From positions 1 through 64,000 of the forward strand of contig QAMH01000007.1 of assembly GCA_003149935.1 (NCBI GenBank): a stretch of 64,000 nt of DNA, given 5' to 3'. Shown in pieces: positions 15,226 to 25,362 of this stretch (its first letter is position 1; each line of letters starts with the position of its first letter). Origin of the DNA: Coriobacteriia bacterium (lineage in GTDB: Bacteria > Actinomycetota > Coriobacteriia > Coriobacteriales > QAMH01). A program made the position numbers and the translations under genes. The notes under the pieces were generated by a model. The model had not been told where the DNA came from. It saw nothing but the letters and a program-made list of their open reading frames with translations, and did no database searches.

Positions 15226-17925
15226 ATGATCAAGAGACAGTCCATGGAAATCCTACGCAAGCTCGCTGCGTGTGCCTTTGCGTTTGCGCTTGTCACGAGC
15301 CTTATGCCAGCGGCAGCGTTTGCCAATCCGGCAGAGCCGCAGGTACAGCCTGCGGAGGAGGTGACCGACCCGGTCGACCCGACGCCCGGTCCCATTGCCG
15401 AGGGTACGTTTGAAGGGGGAAATTGCACATGGTCGATTGGCGCTAATGGTGAGCTTTCCATCGAGGCGCCGGAATCCGGCACGGGCACGCTCGGGAATGT
15501 CTACGCGGCCCCCTGGCAAGAGTATGCAGCCGATATCAAGTACGTCTTCTTTGGCCCTGGCATCACAAGCGGCCAAGGGCTGCACAGGTTGTTCGCGAAC
15601 TGCACCTCACTCGTGTTCGTGAACTTCTCTGATTTCGACACGTCACAGGCAACCGACATGAGCTCGATGTTCGAGGGTTGCACGGCGCTGCCGGCCGTGA
15701 ACATCGCCGGTCTCAATACGCAAAGCGCCACGAACATGCAGAATATGTTCAAAGACTGCACGGCTTTGAGAAGCCTCACCATCGCCGGCATCAACACTGC
15801 CAGTGTCAAAGACATGCAGAGTATGTTTGCCGGCTGCTCGGCACTCAAGACGCTTGACCTTACGGGCATCAATACCCAAAGTGCCACGAACATGCAGTCC
15901 ATGTTTGCTGGCTGCGCCGCGCTCACCTCCCTCGACCTTTCCGGGCTCACGATGACCAATGTCACGGCGATGAAGGATATGTTCGCTGGTTGCACCTCCC
16001 TCGCGACACTCGACCTGCCGACGCTTGATGTTGAGGGCGTCACGGATATGAGTGGTATCTTCTCGGGATGCGCATCTCTCAAGAATCTTGATTTCACGGG
16101 TGCCACCACCACGGGCGCAACAACCATGGTTCGCATGTTCGAAGATTGTGCCGCGCTCACCACTCTCGACCTTTCGAGCTTCAACACGGCAAACGTGACG
16201 GACATGGGCAACATGTTTGCCGGCTGCGCTGCGCTCGAGACGCTTGATATATCAGGAGTCAGCACCTCCAAAGTTACAAGCATGAGTTCCCTGTTCGCCA
16301 ATGACGAGGCTCTTGCCAAGATTACACTTGGCGCTGGATTTGCCTTTGATGAGGCAGACGAGACGTGCTGGTTGCCTGCGGGAAGCTGGAGTGCGAAGTC
16401 CATTGCAGACGCCGACGAGAATGCTGATTCGTCGTTTACGGCACGGCAAATTGCGATGGATCGCAATAATGTTGCTGACACCTACACGCGCGAGATGATG
16501 CTCACAAGTGCCGAGCTTAGTGAAACCTCCTTTGTATACAACGGTATCAAGCAGGTGCCGGATGTTGTTGTAATGAGCGGCGATAGAACCCTGATTGAAG
16601 GAACCGACTATGAGGTTATCCCTCCAGAGGATTGCACCAATGCGGGCGAGAAAGCAGTAGCCATCGTAAGCAAGGGTGCATATAGTGGCGGATGGACTGG
16701 CGATAACGTTCCCAAGTACACCATCACCCCTGCTACCGTCACCGAACTCACTCTCGACACTGACGAGCTCACGTACGATGGTGCTGAGAAGGTTCCCGGT
16801 ATGACCGTCAAGGCGGGCGAGCTCGTGCTCGACTCGGAGACCGACTTCGACGTTGCCACGCCGGACGACATCACCAACATCGGCACGAAGACCGTGACAA
16901 TCACCGCAAAGGGCAACTTCGAGGGTACGCTCGAGGCCACCTACAAGGTCCTTCCCGCGGCTATCACCGCCATCGAGCTTTCTGCCGACAAGTTCACCTA
17001 CGATGGCGCCGACAAGACGCCTGCCATCACGGTCAAGGCGGGCGACAAGACGCTCGTTGCCGGCACCGACTACGAGCTGACGCTTCCCACCGATCGCGTC
17101 ATTGTCGGTACCAAGACCATCAAAGCCACCGCCAAGGGCAACTACACGGGTGAGGTTGCGGCCAGCTACGAGATTGCTCCCGCCACCATCAACAAGGTGG
17201 AGCTCTCTGCCACCAAATTCACCTACGATGGCAAGGATAAGACCCCAACCGTGACTGTGAAGTGCGGCGACAAGACGCTCACGGCCGGTACCGACTATGA
17301 CGTGACGCTGCCGAGCGACCGCGTGAAGGTCGGCAAGAAGACCGTCAAAGTCACCGGTAAGGGCAATTACGCGGGCACGCTCGAGGCCAACTATGAGATC
17401 GTCGAGGCTCCCAAGCCCGACACGCCGGATACCCCGGACAATCCCGATAATCCGGATAACCCCGACACCCCCGATACGCCCGACACACCGGATAATCCCG
17501 ATAAGCCCGCGCAGGTAGAGTCCACTGCCATGTATCGTCTCTACAATCCCAATTCTGGCGAGCACTTCTTCACGGCCAGCACGGTCGAGCGCCAGCATCT
17601 GATCAACGTGGGTTGGAACGATGAGGGCCAGGGCTGGACAGCGCCCAAGACCGGCGACGCGGTCTATCGTCTCTACAACCCAAACGCGGGCGAGCACCAC
17701 TACACGCTCTCGACCGTCGAGCGCGATAGCCTCATCGCTGCCGGTTGGAACGACGAGGGAATCGGCTGGTATTCCGATCCCAATCACGCGGTGCCGCTGT
17801 ATCGCGTCTACAATCCCAATGAGTTCGCGAACAACCACCACTACACCACAAACGACTTCGAGCGTGGCTATCTGGTTGCCCTTGGCTGGTTTGGCGAGGG
17901 TATCGCTTGGTACGGCATCGGCTAG
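15226..17925 (+). CDS. Secreted BspA-like protein with Ig-like repeats and DUF5648
   Basis: An 899-residue exported protein. The signal peptide ends near residue 33 (AAAFA). Residues about 95-390 hold some ten DUF285/BspA-type leucine-rich repeats (units like NMQSMFAGCAALTSLDL). From about 420 to 730 come four Ig-like repeats (FTYDGADKTPAITV type), then an Asp-Pro-Asn-Thr linker, then the C-terminal DUF5648 with three modules (RLYNPNSGEHFFT, RLYNPNAGEHHYT, NNHHYTTN) ending WYGIG. No LPXTG or C-terminal helix is seen, so attachment may rely on DUF5648 itself. Probable adhesin or glycan binder. GGGAGGT lies before the start. First and largest gene of the surface island. Confidence 0.85.
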   Translation: MIKRQSMEILRKLAACAFAFALVTSLMPAAAFANPAEPQVQPAEEVTDPVDPTPGPIAEGTFEGGNCTWSIGANGELSIEAPESGTGTLGNVYAAPWQEYAADIKYVFFGPGITSGQGLHRLFANCTSLVFVNFSDFDTSQATDMSSMFEGCTALPAVNIAGLNTQSATNMQNMFKDCTALRSLTIAGINTASVKDMQSMFAGCSALKTLDLTGINTQSATNMQSMFAGCAALTSLDLSGLTMTNVTAMKDMFAGCTSLATLDLPTLDVEGVTDMSGIFSGCASLKNLDFTGATTTGATTMVRMFEDCAALTTLDLSSFNTANVTDMGNMFAGCAALETLDISGVSTSKVTSMSSLFANDEALAKITLGAGFAFDEADETCWLPAGSWSAKSIADADENADSSFTARQIAMDRNNVADTYTREMMLTSAELSETSFVYNGIKQVPDVVVMSGDRTLIEGTDYEVIPPEDCTNAGEKAVAIVSKGAYSGGWTGDNVPKYTITPATVTELTLDTDELTYDGAEKVPGMTVKAGELVLDSETDFDVATPDDITNIGTKTVTITAKGNFEGTLEATYKVLPAAITAIELSADKFTYDGADKTPAITVKAGDKTLVAGTDYELTLPTDRVIVGTKTIKATAKGNYTGEVAASYEIAPATINKVELSATKFTYDGKDKTPTVTVKCGDKTLTAGTDYDVTLPSDRVKVGKKTVKVTGKGNYAGTLEANYEIVEAPKPDTPDTPDNPDNPDNPDTPDTPDTPDNPDKPAQVESTAMYRLYNPNSGEHFFTASTVERQHLINVGWNDEGQGWTAPKTGDAVYRLYNPNAGEHHYTLSTVERDSLIAAGWNDEGIGWYSDPNHAVPLYRVYNPNEFANNHHYTTNDFERGYLVALGWFGEGIAWYGIG

Positions 17926-17942
17926 CTGATTGCATGAACATA

Positions 17943-17965
17943 GGTCAGGGGGCCTGACCCCTTGA
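17943..17965. repeat. Hairpin related to the one before arsR
   Basis: GGTCAGG (17943-17949) pairs with CCTGACC (17953-17959), followed by CTTGACAC. The GACCCC-TGACAC part resembles the element at 12356-12382. Confidence 0.45.
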
Positions 17966-17982
17966 CACGCGCCGGTCGCTTC

Positions 17983-18010
17983 GGGGCCGCCTTCGGGTGG
18001 CCCCGTTTTG
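17983..18010 (+). terminator. Terminator with TTCG loop after the first surface gene
   Basis: GGGGCCGCC pairs with GGTGGCCCC (9 bp, one G-U) around a TTCG tetraloop, followed by GTTTTG. Confidence 0.85.
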
Positions 18011-18104
18011 TCGAGGAGCAGTGAAGGGCAGATGACGGTTTTGTGACAGGGCCGCCTTCGCAGGCGCTCTACCTTGCGCCTTTATCCGTTCGGGCAAATA
18101 TCCC

Positions 18105-18133
18105 CTGGAAGCAAGCGTCTTCGTCCGTACAAT
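18105..18133 (+). promoter_or_regulatory. Candidate promoter of the second surface gene
   Basis: CTGGAA (18105-18110), 17 nt, then TACAAT (18128-18133). The sequence GTCCGTACAAT is the same as at the promoter of the surface gene at 33169, which supports it. Confidence 0.5.
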
Positions 18134-18197
18134 AGTGCCGGAATAGGCATGCGCCTTAGCTTTCGTACGCCCTCGAGCATTTTTCGGAGGATCAGAC

Positions 18198-19943
18198 ATG
18201 ACCATGAAACGAAGCATTTCGCTCCTGCAAAAGGTAGCTGCACTCGCGTTCTCGCTTGCGCTTGTCGCCGCGCTCGTTCCAGCGGCTGCCTTGGCAACCA
18301 CGATGAGTCCGCAGGCTGCCGTCGTTGCCAGTGGCATGAGTGGTGACTGTGAATGGGAGATCGATGATGAGGGCAAGCTCACCATCCGCCCCGGTGCTGC
18401 AGGTGGCAAGCTTGGCAATAGCTTTGGCGACGAAAGCTGGAGGGCTCCCCAGTATGCCTATAGGGTCACCTCTGCTGTCATTGAGCCGGGCGTGAAAGCC
18501 GGCACCAACGTCAATGACATGTTCAATTGGTGCGAGAACATGGTCTCGGTTGACCTTACGGGCCTTGATACCGCCAGCGCTACTTCCATCCGCGGCATGT
18601 TCTACTATTGCAAGTCGCTCAAATCGGTGAGCCTGCTTGGCCGTCATACCGAGAATGCGACTGATATGGGCTCCCTGTTCTACGGATGCGAAAATCTCGA
18701 GGAGGTCAACCTCACTGGCGTCAACACCGCCAAGGTGACAAACATGAGCGGCATGTTCTATGGCTGCTCCTCGCTCAAGACGCTTAACCTCTCCAGTTTC
18801 GATACCTCCAATGTCACGAACATGAGCGTGATGTTCCAGGGTTGCGAGTCTCTTACGGGCCTCGATCTCTCCAACTTCAAGACGGGCAAGCTCAAGAACG
18901 CGCAGTCCATGTTCGATGGCTGCAGTTCGCTTAAGTCCCTCGACCTCTCGAACTTCGACACGTCCAAGGTCGATTCCATGGACAATTTCTTCAACGATTG
19001 CACCGAGATTGACCGCATCACTCTCGGTCCCAAGTTCGAGTTTGTTGGTGATAGCAAGCTTCCCAACGCCGACTGGCTCTCGTCCGAGACCGGCGACTCT
19101 GTTTCCTCTGACGGTATGACCGCTGGCGATGGTCCCATCACCTTCGTCAAGGACAAGGGCGACAACCCGGGCGTGACCCCTCCCGTCATCAAGGAAGAGG
19201 ACAAGCCCGAGCCGTGGGACCCCGGCTCCTCCGACGGCATGGAGATCAAGACCGACATCGACCCCGATGACCTTGTGTGCGTGAAGGTGGACGGCAAGGT
19301 CGTCGACAAGGAAAACTATACGGTGGACGAGGAGACCGGCGCCATCGTCCTCAAGCCCGAATATCTCGAGAAGCTCGGTGGCGGCGATCACTCCATCGAT
19401 TTCGTGACATCAAACGGCACGGCATCCACCGAGTTCAAGGTCACGGGCGATTCCAAACCCGCGAATCCTGACGATCCGGGCAATTCGGATGATCCGAACA
19501 ATCCGAGCAACGGCAACAATGGCGGTACCACCTACGGTCACCTGATGCTGCGCCTCTACAATCCCAACTCTGGTGAGCACTTCTTCACCGTGAGCCCCGT
19601 CGAGCGCGATAATCTCGTCTGGGAGGGCTGGCGTGACGAGGGCATTGGCTGGGTTGCGCCCACAACGGGTAGCCCTGTCTACCGTCTCTACAATCCCATT
19701 GCCGGTGAGCACCACTACACGCTTGCATCTGCCGAGCGCGACATGCTCGTGGATGCTGGCTGGAATTACGAAGGTGTGGGCTGGTATTCAGATGCGGATC
19801 AGAAGATCCCCCTGTACCGCCTTTACAACCCGTACGAGTACGCGAACAACCATCACTACACGACAAGCGAGGTTGAGCGCGATCACCTCATCAGCGTCGG
19901 TTGGCGCGACGAGGGCGTCGGCTGGCACGGCGTCAGCAAGTAG
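18198..19943 (+). CDS. Secreted BspA-like protein with DUF5648
   Basis: A 581-residue exported protein. Signal peptide ends about residue 33 (AAALA). DUF285 leucine-rich repeats (about 85-275) are followed by an X2-like Ig domain (about 350-415, LVCVKVDGKVVDKENYTV), an Asn/Asp/Pro/Gly linker and the three-module DUF5648 (about 450-581). The X2-like domain also occurs in the frameshifted neighbour. GGAGG lies upstream of the ATG. Probably surface-exposed; ligand unknown. Confidence 0.85.
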   Translation: MTMKRSISLLQKVAALAFSLALVAALVPAAALATTMSPQAAVVASGMSGDCEWEIDDEGKLTIRPGAAGGKLGNSFGDESWRAPQYAYRVTSAVIEPGVKAGTNVNDMFNWCENMVSVDLTGLDTASATSIRGMFYYCKSLKSVSLLGRHTENATDMGSLFYGCENLEEVNLTGVNTAKVTNMSGMFYGCSSLKTLNLSSFDTSNVTNMSVMFQGCESLTGLDLSNFKTGKLKNAQSMFDGCSSLKSLDLSNFDTSKVDSMDNFFNDCTEIDRITLGPKFEFVGDSKLPNADWLSSETGDSVSSDGMTAGDGPITFVKDKGDNPGVTPPVIKEEDKPEPWDPGSSDGMEIKTDIDPDDLVCVKVDGKVVDKENYTVDEETGAIVLKPEYLEKLGGGDHSIDFVTSNGTASTEFKVTGDSKPANPDDPGNSDDPNNPSNGNNGGTTYGHLMLRLYNPNSGEHFFTVSPVERDNLVWEGWRDEGIGWVAPTTGSPVYRLYNPIAGEHHYTLASAERDMLVDAGWNYEGVGWYSDADQKIPLYRLYNPYEYANNHHYTTSEVERDHLISVGWRDEGVGWHGVSK

Positions 19944-19978
19944 GATGACGAGCGGGAGGAATGGAGTGAACGACCCCT

Positions 19979-20156
19979 TGTCATTTCGAGCGGAGCGAAC
20001 GAAGTGAGCGGAGTCGAGAAATCTCGGCCGCAAGATCGAGATCTCTCCACTACGGCGCTACGCGCCTTCGGTCGAGATGACAGGGCAGACGCCCCACGGC
20101 CGCTTCGGTCGAGATGACAGGCAGACGCCCTTGCGGCGCCTTCGGTCGAGATGGCG
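19979..20156. repeat. TGTCATTTCGA-type palindromic repeat cluster
   Basis: Starts with TGTCATTTCGAGCGGAGCG and contains three right-hand ends of the GGTCGAGATGAC type (third copy GATGGC). It fills the gap between two surface genes. Confidence 0.85.
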
Positions 20157-20189
20157 GGGCAGGCGCAGACATATGAAGGGAAACAGCTG

Positions 20190-21912
20190 ATGACGAACAC
20201 GATAACGCTAACTAAACGCATCGCGAGCGCCATCATGGCGCTTGTCCTGGCCATTGCTTTTACCCCCATCTTTGCCTCGACCGCGCAAGCTGCTGAGATC
20301 GCGCACGGCACAAGCGGCGGCTGCACGTGGGTCATCGACGGCGATGGCACGCTCACCGTGCGTCCCACGTCGGGCAAGAGCGGCACGCTTGCCGATCTCG
20401 AGGGCACCTCGCCGTGGCGCGAACATGCCGATAGCATCGTCGCCGCGCGCATCATGCCCGGTGTCTCGGGCGATAAGAGCCTCGATGGTCTGTTTGCTGG
20501 CTGCAAGAAGCTGCGCACGGTTGACCTGTCGGGCTTGAGCACCTCGGGCGTGCAGGGGATGAACAGCATGTTCGCCGAATGCTCCGCTCTCACGAGCATC
20601 GATCTTGCCGGACTCGACACGTCCTCGGCCACTGCCATGATCGACATGTTCGATGGCTGCTCCGCGCTTACCGCGCTCGATGTCTCGCGGTTCAACACCA
20701 TGCGTGTGACGAGCATGAAGGGTATGTTCAGGGGTTGTTCATCGCTTAGCGCCATCAACGTGAAGAACTTCGACACCTTCAATGTCACTGACATGTCCGA
20801 CATGTTCGTGAACTGCTCGAAGATTTCGTCGCTCGACACGTCGAACTTCGATACGTCAAGCGTGAAGAACATGCAGCGCATGTTTTCGGGCACGATGGTC
20901 GAGAGTCTTGACCTTTCGCATTTTGACATCTCGAACCTCACGGATATGTGGGGCATGTTCTTTGGCTGCACCTCGCTCAAGACCCTCGACCTTTCGAGCT
21001 TCGACACGTCCGATGTGACGAGCATGGGCTATCTCTTCGAAGACTGTGGCGCGCTTGACCGCGTGAGGTTGGGGGCGAACTTCGCATTCATCGACGAATC
21101 CTGCGAACTGCCCCAGGCAACCTGGCTCTCGTCGACCGCGGGTAGGTCCTACACCTCGCAGCAAATTGCCACCGAGCGCAACAACGTTGCCGACACCTAC
21201 ACCAGAAGCAAGGCCGACTACCCCGGTCCCAGCATCGTGAGCGGCGCCGAAACCGTCTGGGCCAAGGGCTCGAAGGTGGGTGCGCTGTTCCGCTCGAGCG
21301 CCGCGGTCGAGGACTTCGTCTGCGTGAAGGTCGACAACAGCGTCGTGAACTCGGAGAACTACGATCTGAGTGGCAACCAGACCAATGTCACGCTCAAGCC
21401 GGAGTTTCTCGAGGGTCTTTCCCTCGGCGAGCATTCCATCGACATCCTGTCCGCGACGGGCACGGCAAGCACCAAGTTCACGATTTCCAACGACCCGTCG
21501 TTGCTGGAGCCCGTCAACATGTATCGCCTCTACAATCCCAATAGCGGCGAGCATTTCTACACCGCAAGCGAGTACGAGCGTGATCACCTTGTCTCGGTGG
21601 GGTGGACTTACGAGCGGATCGGATGGATCGCCCCCAAGGGGGGGCTCCCCGGTCTACCGTCTCTACAATCCGAATGCGGGCGAGCATCACTACACCATGG
21701 ATGCCGGTGAGCGTGACGTGCTCGTGTCGCTTGGTTGGAACGACGAGGGCATTGGCTGGCGCACGGCCGGTACGATTCCGCTGTATCGCCAGTACAACCC
21801 CAATGCCTACGCCAACAACCACAACTACACGACGAGCGAGGTCGAGCGCGATCACCTGCTTGGCCTTGGCTGGCAAGACGAAGGCATCGGTTGGTACGGC
21901 ATCGGCGAGTAG
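20190..21912 (+). pseudogene. BspA-like DUF5648 surface protein, frameshifted at a G7 tract
   Basis: The reading frame from ATG 20190 gives a signal peptide (to about QAAEIA), DUF285 repeats, an X2-like Ig domain and the first DUF5648 module, then shifts at a run of seven G (21638-21644) and stops at 21710 after 507 residues. Dropping one G restores WIAPKGGSPVYRLYNP and the other two DUF5648 modules, ending WYGIGE at 21912 (about 573 residues). All downstream modules are intact, so the change is recent, a phase switch or a sequencing error. GAAGGGA precedes the ATG. Confidence 0.85.
21638..21644 (+). repeat. G7 homopolymer at the frameshift point
   Basis: Seven G inside the codons for APKGG; six G would keep the frame open to 21912. 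It is the only place in the gene where the two frames can be joined by a single-base change in a repeat run. Confidence 0.85.
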
Positions 21913-21916
21913 CTAC

Positions 21917-22036
21917 TGTCATTTCGAGCGGAGAAGAGATCTCTCCACTCCGCGGTCTGACGACCGCTTCGGTCGAGATGACAATGATAGCCCTTGTCAT
22001 TTCGAGCGGAGCGAAGCGGAGTCGAGAAATCTCGAC
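21917..22036. repeat. TGTCATTTCGA-type palindromic repeat cluster
   Basis: TGTCATTTCGAGCGG at 21917, an inverted partner TCGAGATGACA about 55 nt later, and a second left end near 21996. The last copy stops just upstream of the ribosome site of the next gene. Confidence 0.85.
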
Positions 22037-22063
22037 CGCCGCAAGAAGTAGGAAAGGACGACG

Positions 22064-23134
22064 ATGGCAAACGTAAAGACAATAACGCGGACGTTCGCGC
22101 GGGCTGCGCTGGCCCTTGTGTTGGCAATCGGCCTCATGCCGGTCGCGATGTTCGCGAGCATCCCTTCGCAGGCCTATGCGATGCAGGCTATGGAGGCCAC
22201 TCCGATTACAGAAGCCTATATCGAGCCCATTGCTCCCCAGACGTATACGGGTGAGCAGATCACACCCAAACCCAAGGTCATGTACGGCGGCAAGACGCTC
22301 GTCGAGGGCACGGACTACACGCTTGAGTATGGCCGTAACCTGGGTGAGGGTACCGCCCATATCTACGTAAATGGCATCGGTGCCTATACGGGCAGAAAGA
22401 TCGTCACGTTCGACATCATCCAGGCGCAAATCACCTCGATCTCACTGAGCGAGACGCGCTATTTCTACGATGGCAAGCGCAAGACGCCTGTCGTGACCGT
22501 CAAGTGCGGTGACAAGGTGCTCGAAAATGGCCAGGACTACATTGTCGTGGGCATGCAAAACCAGGACCTGAGCAGCGTCGGCGTCCACACGCTGACGGTC
22601 AAGGGCACGGCAAACTACGCCGGCGTCTTGACCGCTGATTTCGAGATTCTCGCTCCCCTCGAGGACGAGGATTCGGGCATCAAGAGCCCCGCGAATGATG
22701 ATTCCAAGCCGACGGACCCCGAGGACGAGGGCCAGCTCATGTATCGCCTCTACAACCCCAACAGTGGCGAGCACTTCTACACGCTCTCGACCGTCGAGCG
22801 CGACAATCTCATTAGCGTGGGTTGGAACGATGAGGGCACGGGCTGGAAGGCCCCGTCATCGGGCGATGCGGTCTATCGTCTCTACAACTCCTATGCTGGT
22901 GAGCACCACTACACGCTCTCGACCGTGGAGCGTGATAGCCTCGTCGCGGCGGGTTGGAGTGACGAGGGCATCGGCTGGTATTCCGACACCGCCTACAGTG
23001 TGCCCCTCTACCGCCTCTACAATCCCAACGAGTACGCCAACAATCATCACTACACGACGAGCGAGGTCGAGCGCGACTTCCTATTGAATGAGGGTTGGGA
23101 CAACGAAGGCATTAGTTGGTACGGACTGGAGTAG
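22064..23134 (+). CDS. Secreted Ig-like repeat protein with DUF5648
   Basis: A 356-residue exported protein. The signal peptide ends about residue 39 (QAYA). Two Ig-like repeats (about 50-125 and 126-205, YTGEQITPKPKV and FYDGKRKTPVVTV types) are followed by an acidic linker and the three-module DUF5648. It has no enzyme-like or LRR domain, so it is the minimal form of the island's design. AGGAAAGGA lies before the ATG. Confidence 0.82.
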   Translation: MANVKTITRTFARAALALVLAIGLMPVAMFASIPSQAYAMQAMEATPITEAYIEPIAPQTYTGEQITPKPKVMYGGKTLVEGTDYTLEYGRNLGEGTAHIYVNGIGAYTGRKIVTFDIIQAQITSISLSETRYFYDGKRKTPVVTVKCGDKVLENGQDYIVVGMQNQDLSSVGVHTLTVKGTANYAGVLTADFEILAPLEDEDSGIKSPANDDSKPTDPEDEGQLMYRLYNPNSGEHFYTLSTVERDNLISVGWNDEGTGWKAPSSGDAVYRLYNSYAGEHHYTLSTVERDSLVAAGWSDEGIGWYSDTAYSVPLYRLYNPNEYANNHHYTTSEVERDFLLNEGWDNEGISWYGLE

Positions 23135-23136
23135 CC

Positions 23137-23338
23137 GTCATTTCGAGCGGAGCGAGTGAAGCGGGTGACCATGTCATTTCGAGCGGAGCGAACGAAGTGA
23201 GCGTAGTCGAGAAACCTCGCTCGCTATAGATTTCTCCACTCCGGCGCTACGCGCCTCCGGTCGAAATGACAACGGGAGGCGTCACACTCCTCCGGTCGAA
23301 ATGACAGCAGGGGCTACGGCTCCTCCGGTCGAAATGAC
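23137..23338. repeat. TGTCATTTCGA-type palindromic repeat cluster
   Basis: Two left ends (near 23137 and 23173) and three right ends of the CCGGTCGAAATGAC type in 200 nt. It fills the whole gap, so any promoter of the next gene would overlap it. Confidence 0.85.
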
Positions 23339-23360
23339 GAAGAGAGAATGAAGGGAAACG

Positions 23361-25331
23361 ATGGCAATGAGCGCTACGATGAAGCGATTCGCATATGTTG
23401 CCCTGGCGCTTGCCTTGGCGGTAGGACTCATGCCGGCCGCGGCATGGCTGGCACCCGCTTCGCAGGCATCAGCAGATGAGCCGACCGAAGTCGCGCCGCT
23501 CGTTGCGGCCGTTGTCGCCGAGCTTGGCGATGATGCCGATGCGGGGCTGACGGCACAGGCCGCTGCTGACGAGACGGTGAAGGTTGCTGGCGTGGAGTAC
23601 TACTCAAAAGCCCGCGAGGTGCTTGCCATCGTGAACAAGGAGCGCGCGGCCCTGGGTCGCTCCGAGCTCAAGTTCGACGAGAAGATGATGGATGCCGCCA
23701 TGCAGCGTGCGACCGAGCTTGCGGTTTTCTACAGCCATACGCGACCGGATGGGTCAAGCAGCTCCACCGCCATTCCCGCCGATAGACAGCGCTACTGTGG
23801 CGAGAATATTGCCATGGGCCAGGAAAGCGCCACGGAGGTTATGAAGGGTTGGTTCAATAGCGAACGGGACATCTGGAAGGCCTCTCTCAATACCAATTCG
23901 TATAACGGAAAGGCCCTGCCTTCCGGCTGGCAAAACATGTCGGCCTACGAGCTTTATCAAAGGGCGCCGGAATTCTTCAATGCGGTTGGCCAGTATCTCA
24001 ACATCATAAATCCCGATTTCAAGTCCATTGGCATCGGTTGCTTCACCCAGGGAGGACTGTTTTCCTGGACCCAGGAGTTTAGTAGCGCGACTCCCGAAGG
24101 CAACGTCAAGACAAACGACGTGAACAACACGCGCAGCATCAATATCAATTACCAGACCTGTGGCACTAACCAGGGCTTTAACTTGGACACGAATCTTGAC
24201 AATATGAAGGTGCTGAACGTCGGTTCCACCAAAGAGATGAGCTACTGCATATACAACGCGGGCTTTTCTCGTGTCTACGGCATTGTCGACCCCAGCAGCG
24301 CCACGTGGACGAGCTCGAACACGGGCGTCTGCACGGTCAGCAAGGATGGCACCGTCAAAGGCGTTGGTGCCGGGACGGCTACGATCACCGCGCGCCTTGG
24401 TTCGGGCAGGCAGCTCACCCATCAGTGGACGGTGAGCGAATCGGTGGCCACCATCCCCGTCCCCGACATTCCCAACCAGACCTACACGGGTAGTCCCATC
24501 GAGCCGAATCCGACCGTGACCTCCAACGGCAAGACACTCGTCCGGGGCACCGACTACACCGTGAGCTACAGCTACAACGTGAATGTCGGCATGGCGAGCA
24601 TGACGATTACGGGCATCGGCAAGTACTCGGGCGTGAAGGAGCTTAGGTTCACGATCGTGCCGGCGTCTATCACGGCCGTCGAGCTGAGCCAGACCCGCTA
24701 TGCTTACAATGGCCAGGACAAATGGCCGGACATCACCGTCAAGAGCGGCGATCGCGTCCTTACCGAGAATGCGGATTACTACGTGACCTACCCTGGCGAC
24801 ATGCGAAGCATCGGCAATCACACCATCACCGTCACCGGCATGGGCAATCATACTGGCTCGATGGGCGCGACTTTCGAGATTACCGAGGAGCTTGCTCCTG
24901 GTTCGAGCGAGCCTGACCCCAATGATCCCGGTCAGGTGATGTATCGCCTCTACAATCCCAATAGCGGCGAGCACTTCTACACCGCGAGCGACGAGGAGCG
25001 ATGGCACCTCATCGACGTCGGCTGGAACGACGAGGGCACGGGCTGGACGGCTCCAACCATAGGCGAGCCGGTTTATCGCCTCTACAACCCCTATGCAGGC
25101 GAGCATCATTACACGCCAAGTGCTGGCGAGCGTGATGCGCTCGTGGCCGCAGGTTGGAACGACGAGGGCATCGGTTGGCAGACCGGCGGCAAGACCCCGC
25201 TGTATCGTCTCTACAACCCCAATGCCTACGCCAACAACCACCATTACACGACAGAGGCTGGCGAGCGCGATATCTTGCTGGGCATCGGCTGGCGAGACGA
25301 GCAAGTCGGCTGGTACGGCCTCGGGAAGTAA
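23361..25331 (+). CDS. Secreted CAP-domain protein with Big2, Ig-like and DUF5648 modules
   Basis: A 656-residue exported protein. After the signal peptide (to about residue 40) comes a CAP/SCP domain (about 75-240) with IVNKERAALG, FYSHTRPDG (CAP His), GENIAMG and the late IGIGCF strand. A Big2-like domain (about 290-370, TWTSSNTGVCTVSKDG), two Ig-like repeats and the three-module DUF5648 follow. CAP domains are secreted and can bind sterols, lipids or metal; the role here is unknown. The next surface gene starts 31 nt on, suggesting co-transcription. Confidence 0.85.
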   Translation: MAMSATMKRFAYVALALALAVGLMPAAAWLAPASQASADEPTEVAPLVAAVVAELGDDADAGLTAQAAADETVKVAGVEYYSKAREVLAIVNKERAALGRSELKFDEKMMDAAMQRATELAVFYSHTRPDGSSSSTAIPADRQRYCGENIAMGQESATEVMKGWFNSERDIWKASLNTNSYNGKALPSGWQNMSAYELYQRAPEFFNAVGQYLNIINPDFKSIGIGCFTQGGLFSWTQEFSSATPEGNVKTNDVNNTRSININYQTCGTNQGFNLDTNLDNMKVLNVGSTKEMSYCIYNAGFSRVYGIVDPSSATWTSSNTGVCTVSKDGTVKGVGAGTATITARLGSGRQLTHQWTVSESVATIPVPDIPNQTYTGSPIEPNPTVTSNGKTLVRGTDYTVSYSYNVNVGMASMTITGIGKYSGVKELRFTIVPASITAVELSQTRYAYNGQDKWPDITVKSGDRVLTENADYYVTYPGDMRSIGNHTITVTGMGNHTGSMGATFEITEELAPGSSEPDPNDPGQVMYRLYNPNSGEHFYTASDEERWHLIDVGWNDEGTGWTAPTIGEPVYRLYNPYAGEHHYTPSAGERDALVAAGWNDEGIGWQTGGKTPLYRLYNPNAYANNHHYTTEAGERDILLGIGWRDEQVGWYGLGK

Positions 25332-25362
25332 GGGGGACGAGAAGAGCGTGCGAAAGGAAACG

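Noticed and set aside
16252..17841. - strand frame of 529 residues opposite the first surface gene
   Set aside because: The + strand has a signal peptide and repeated domains in frame; the - strand frame is their shadow.
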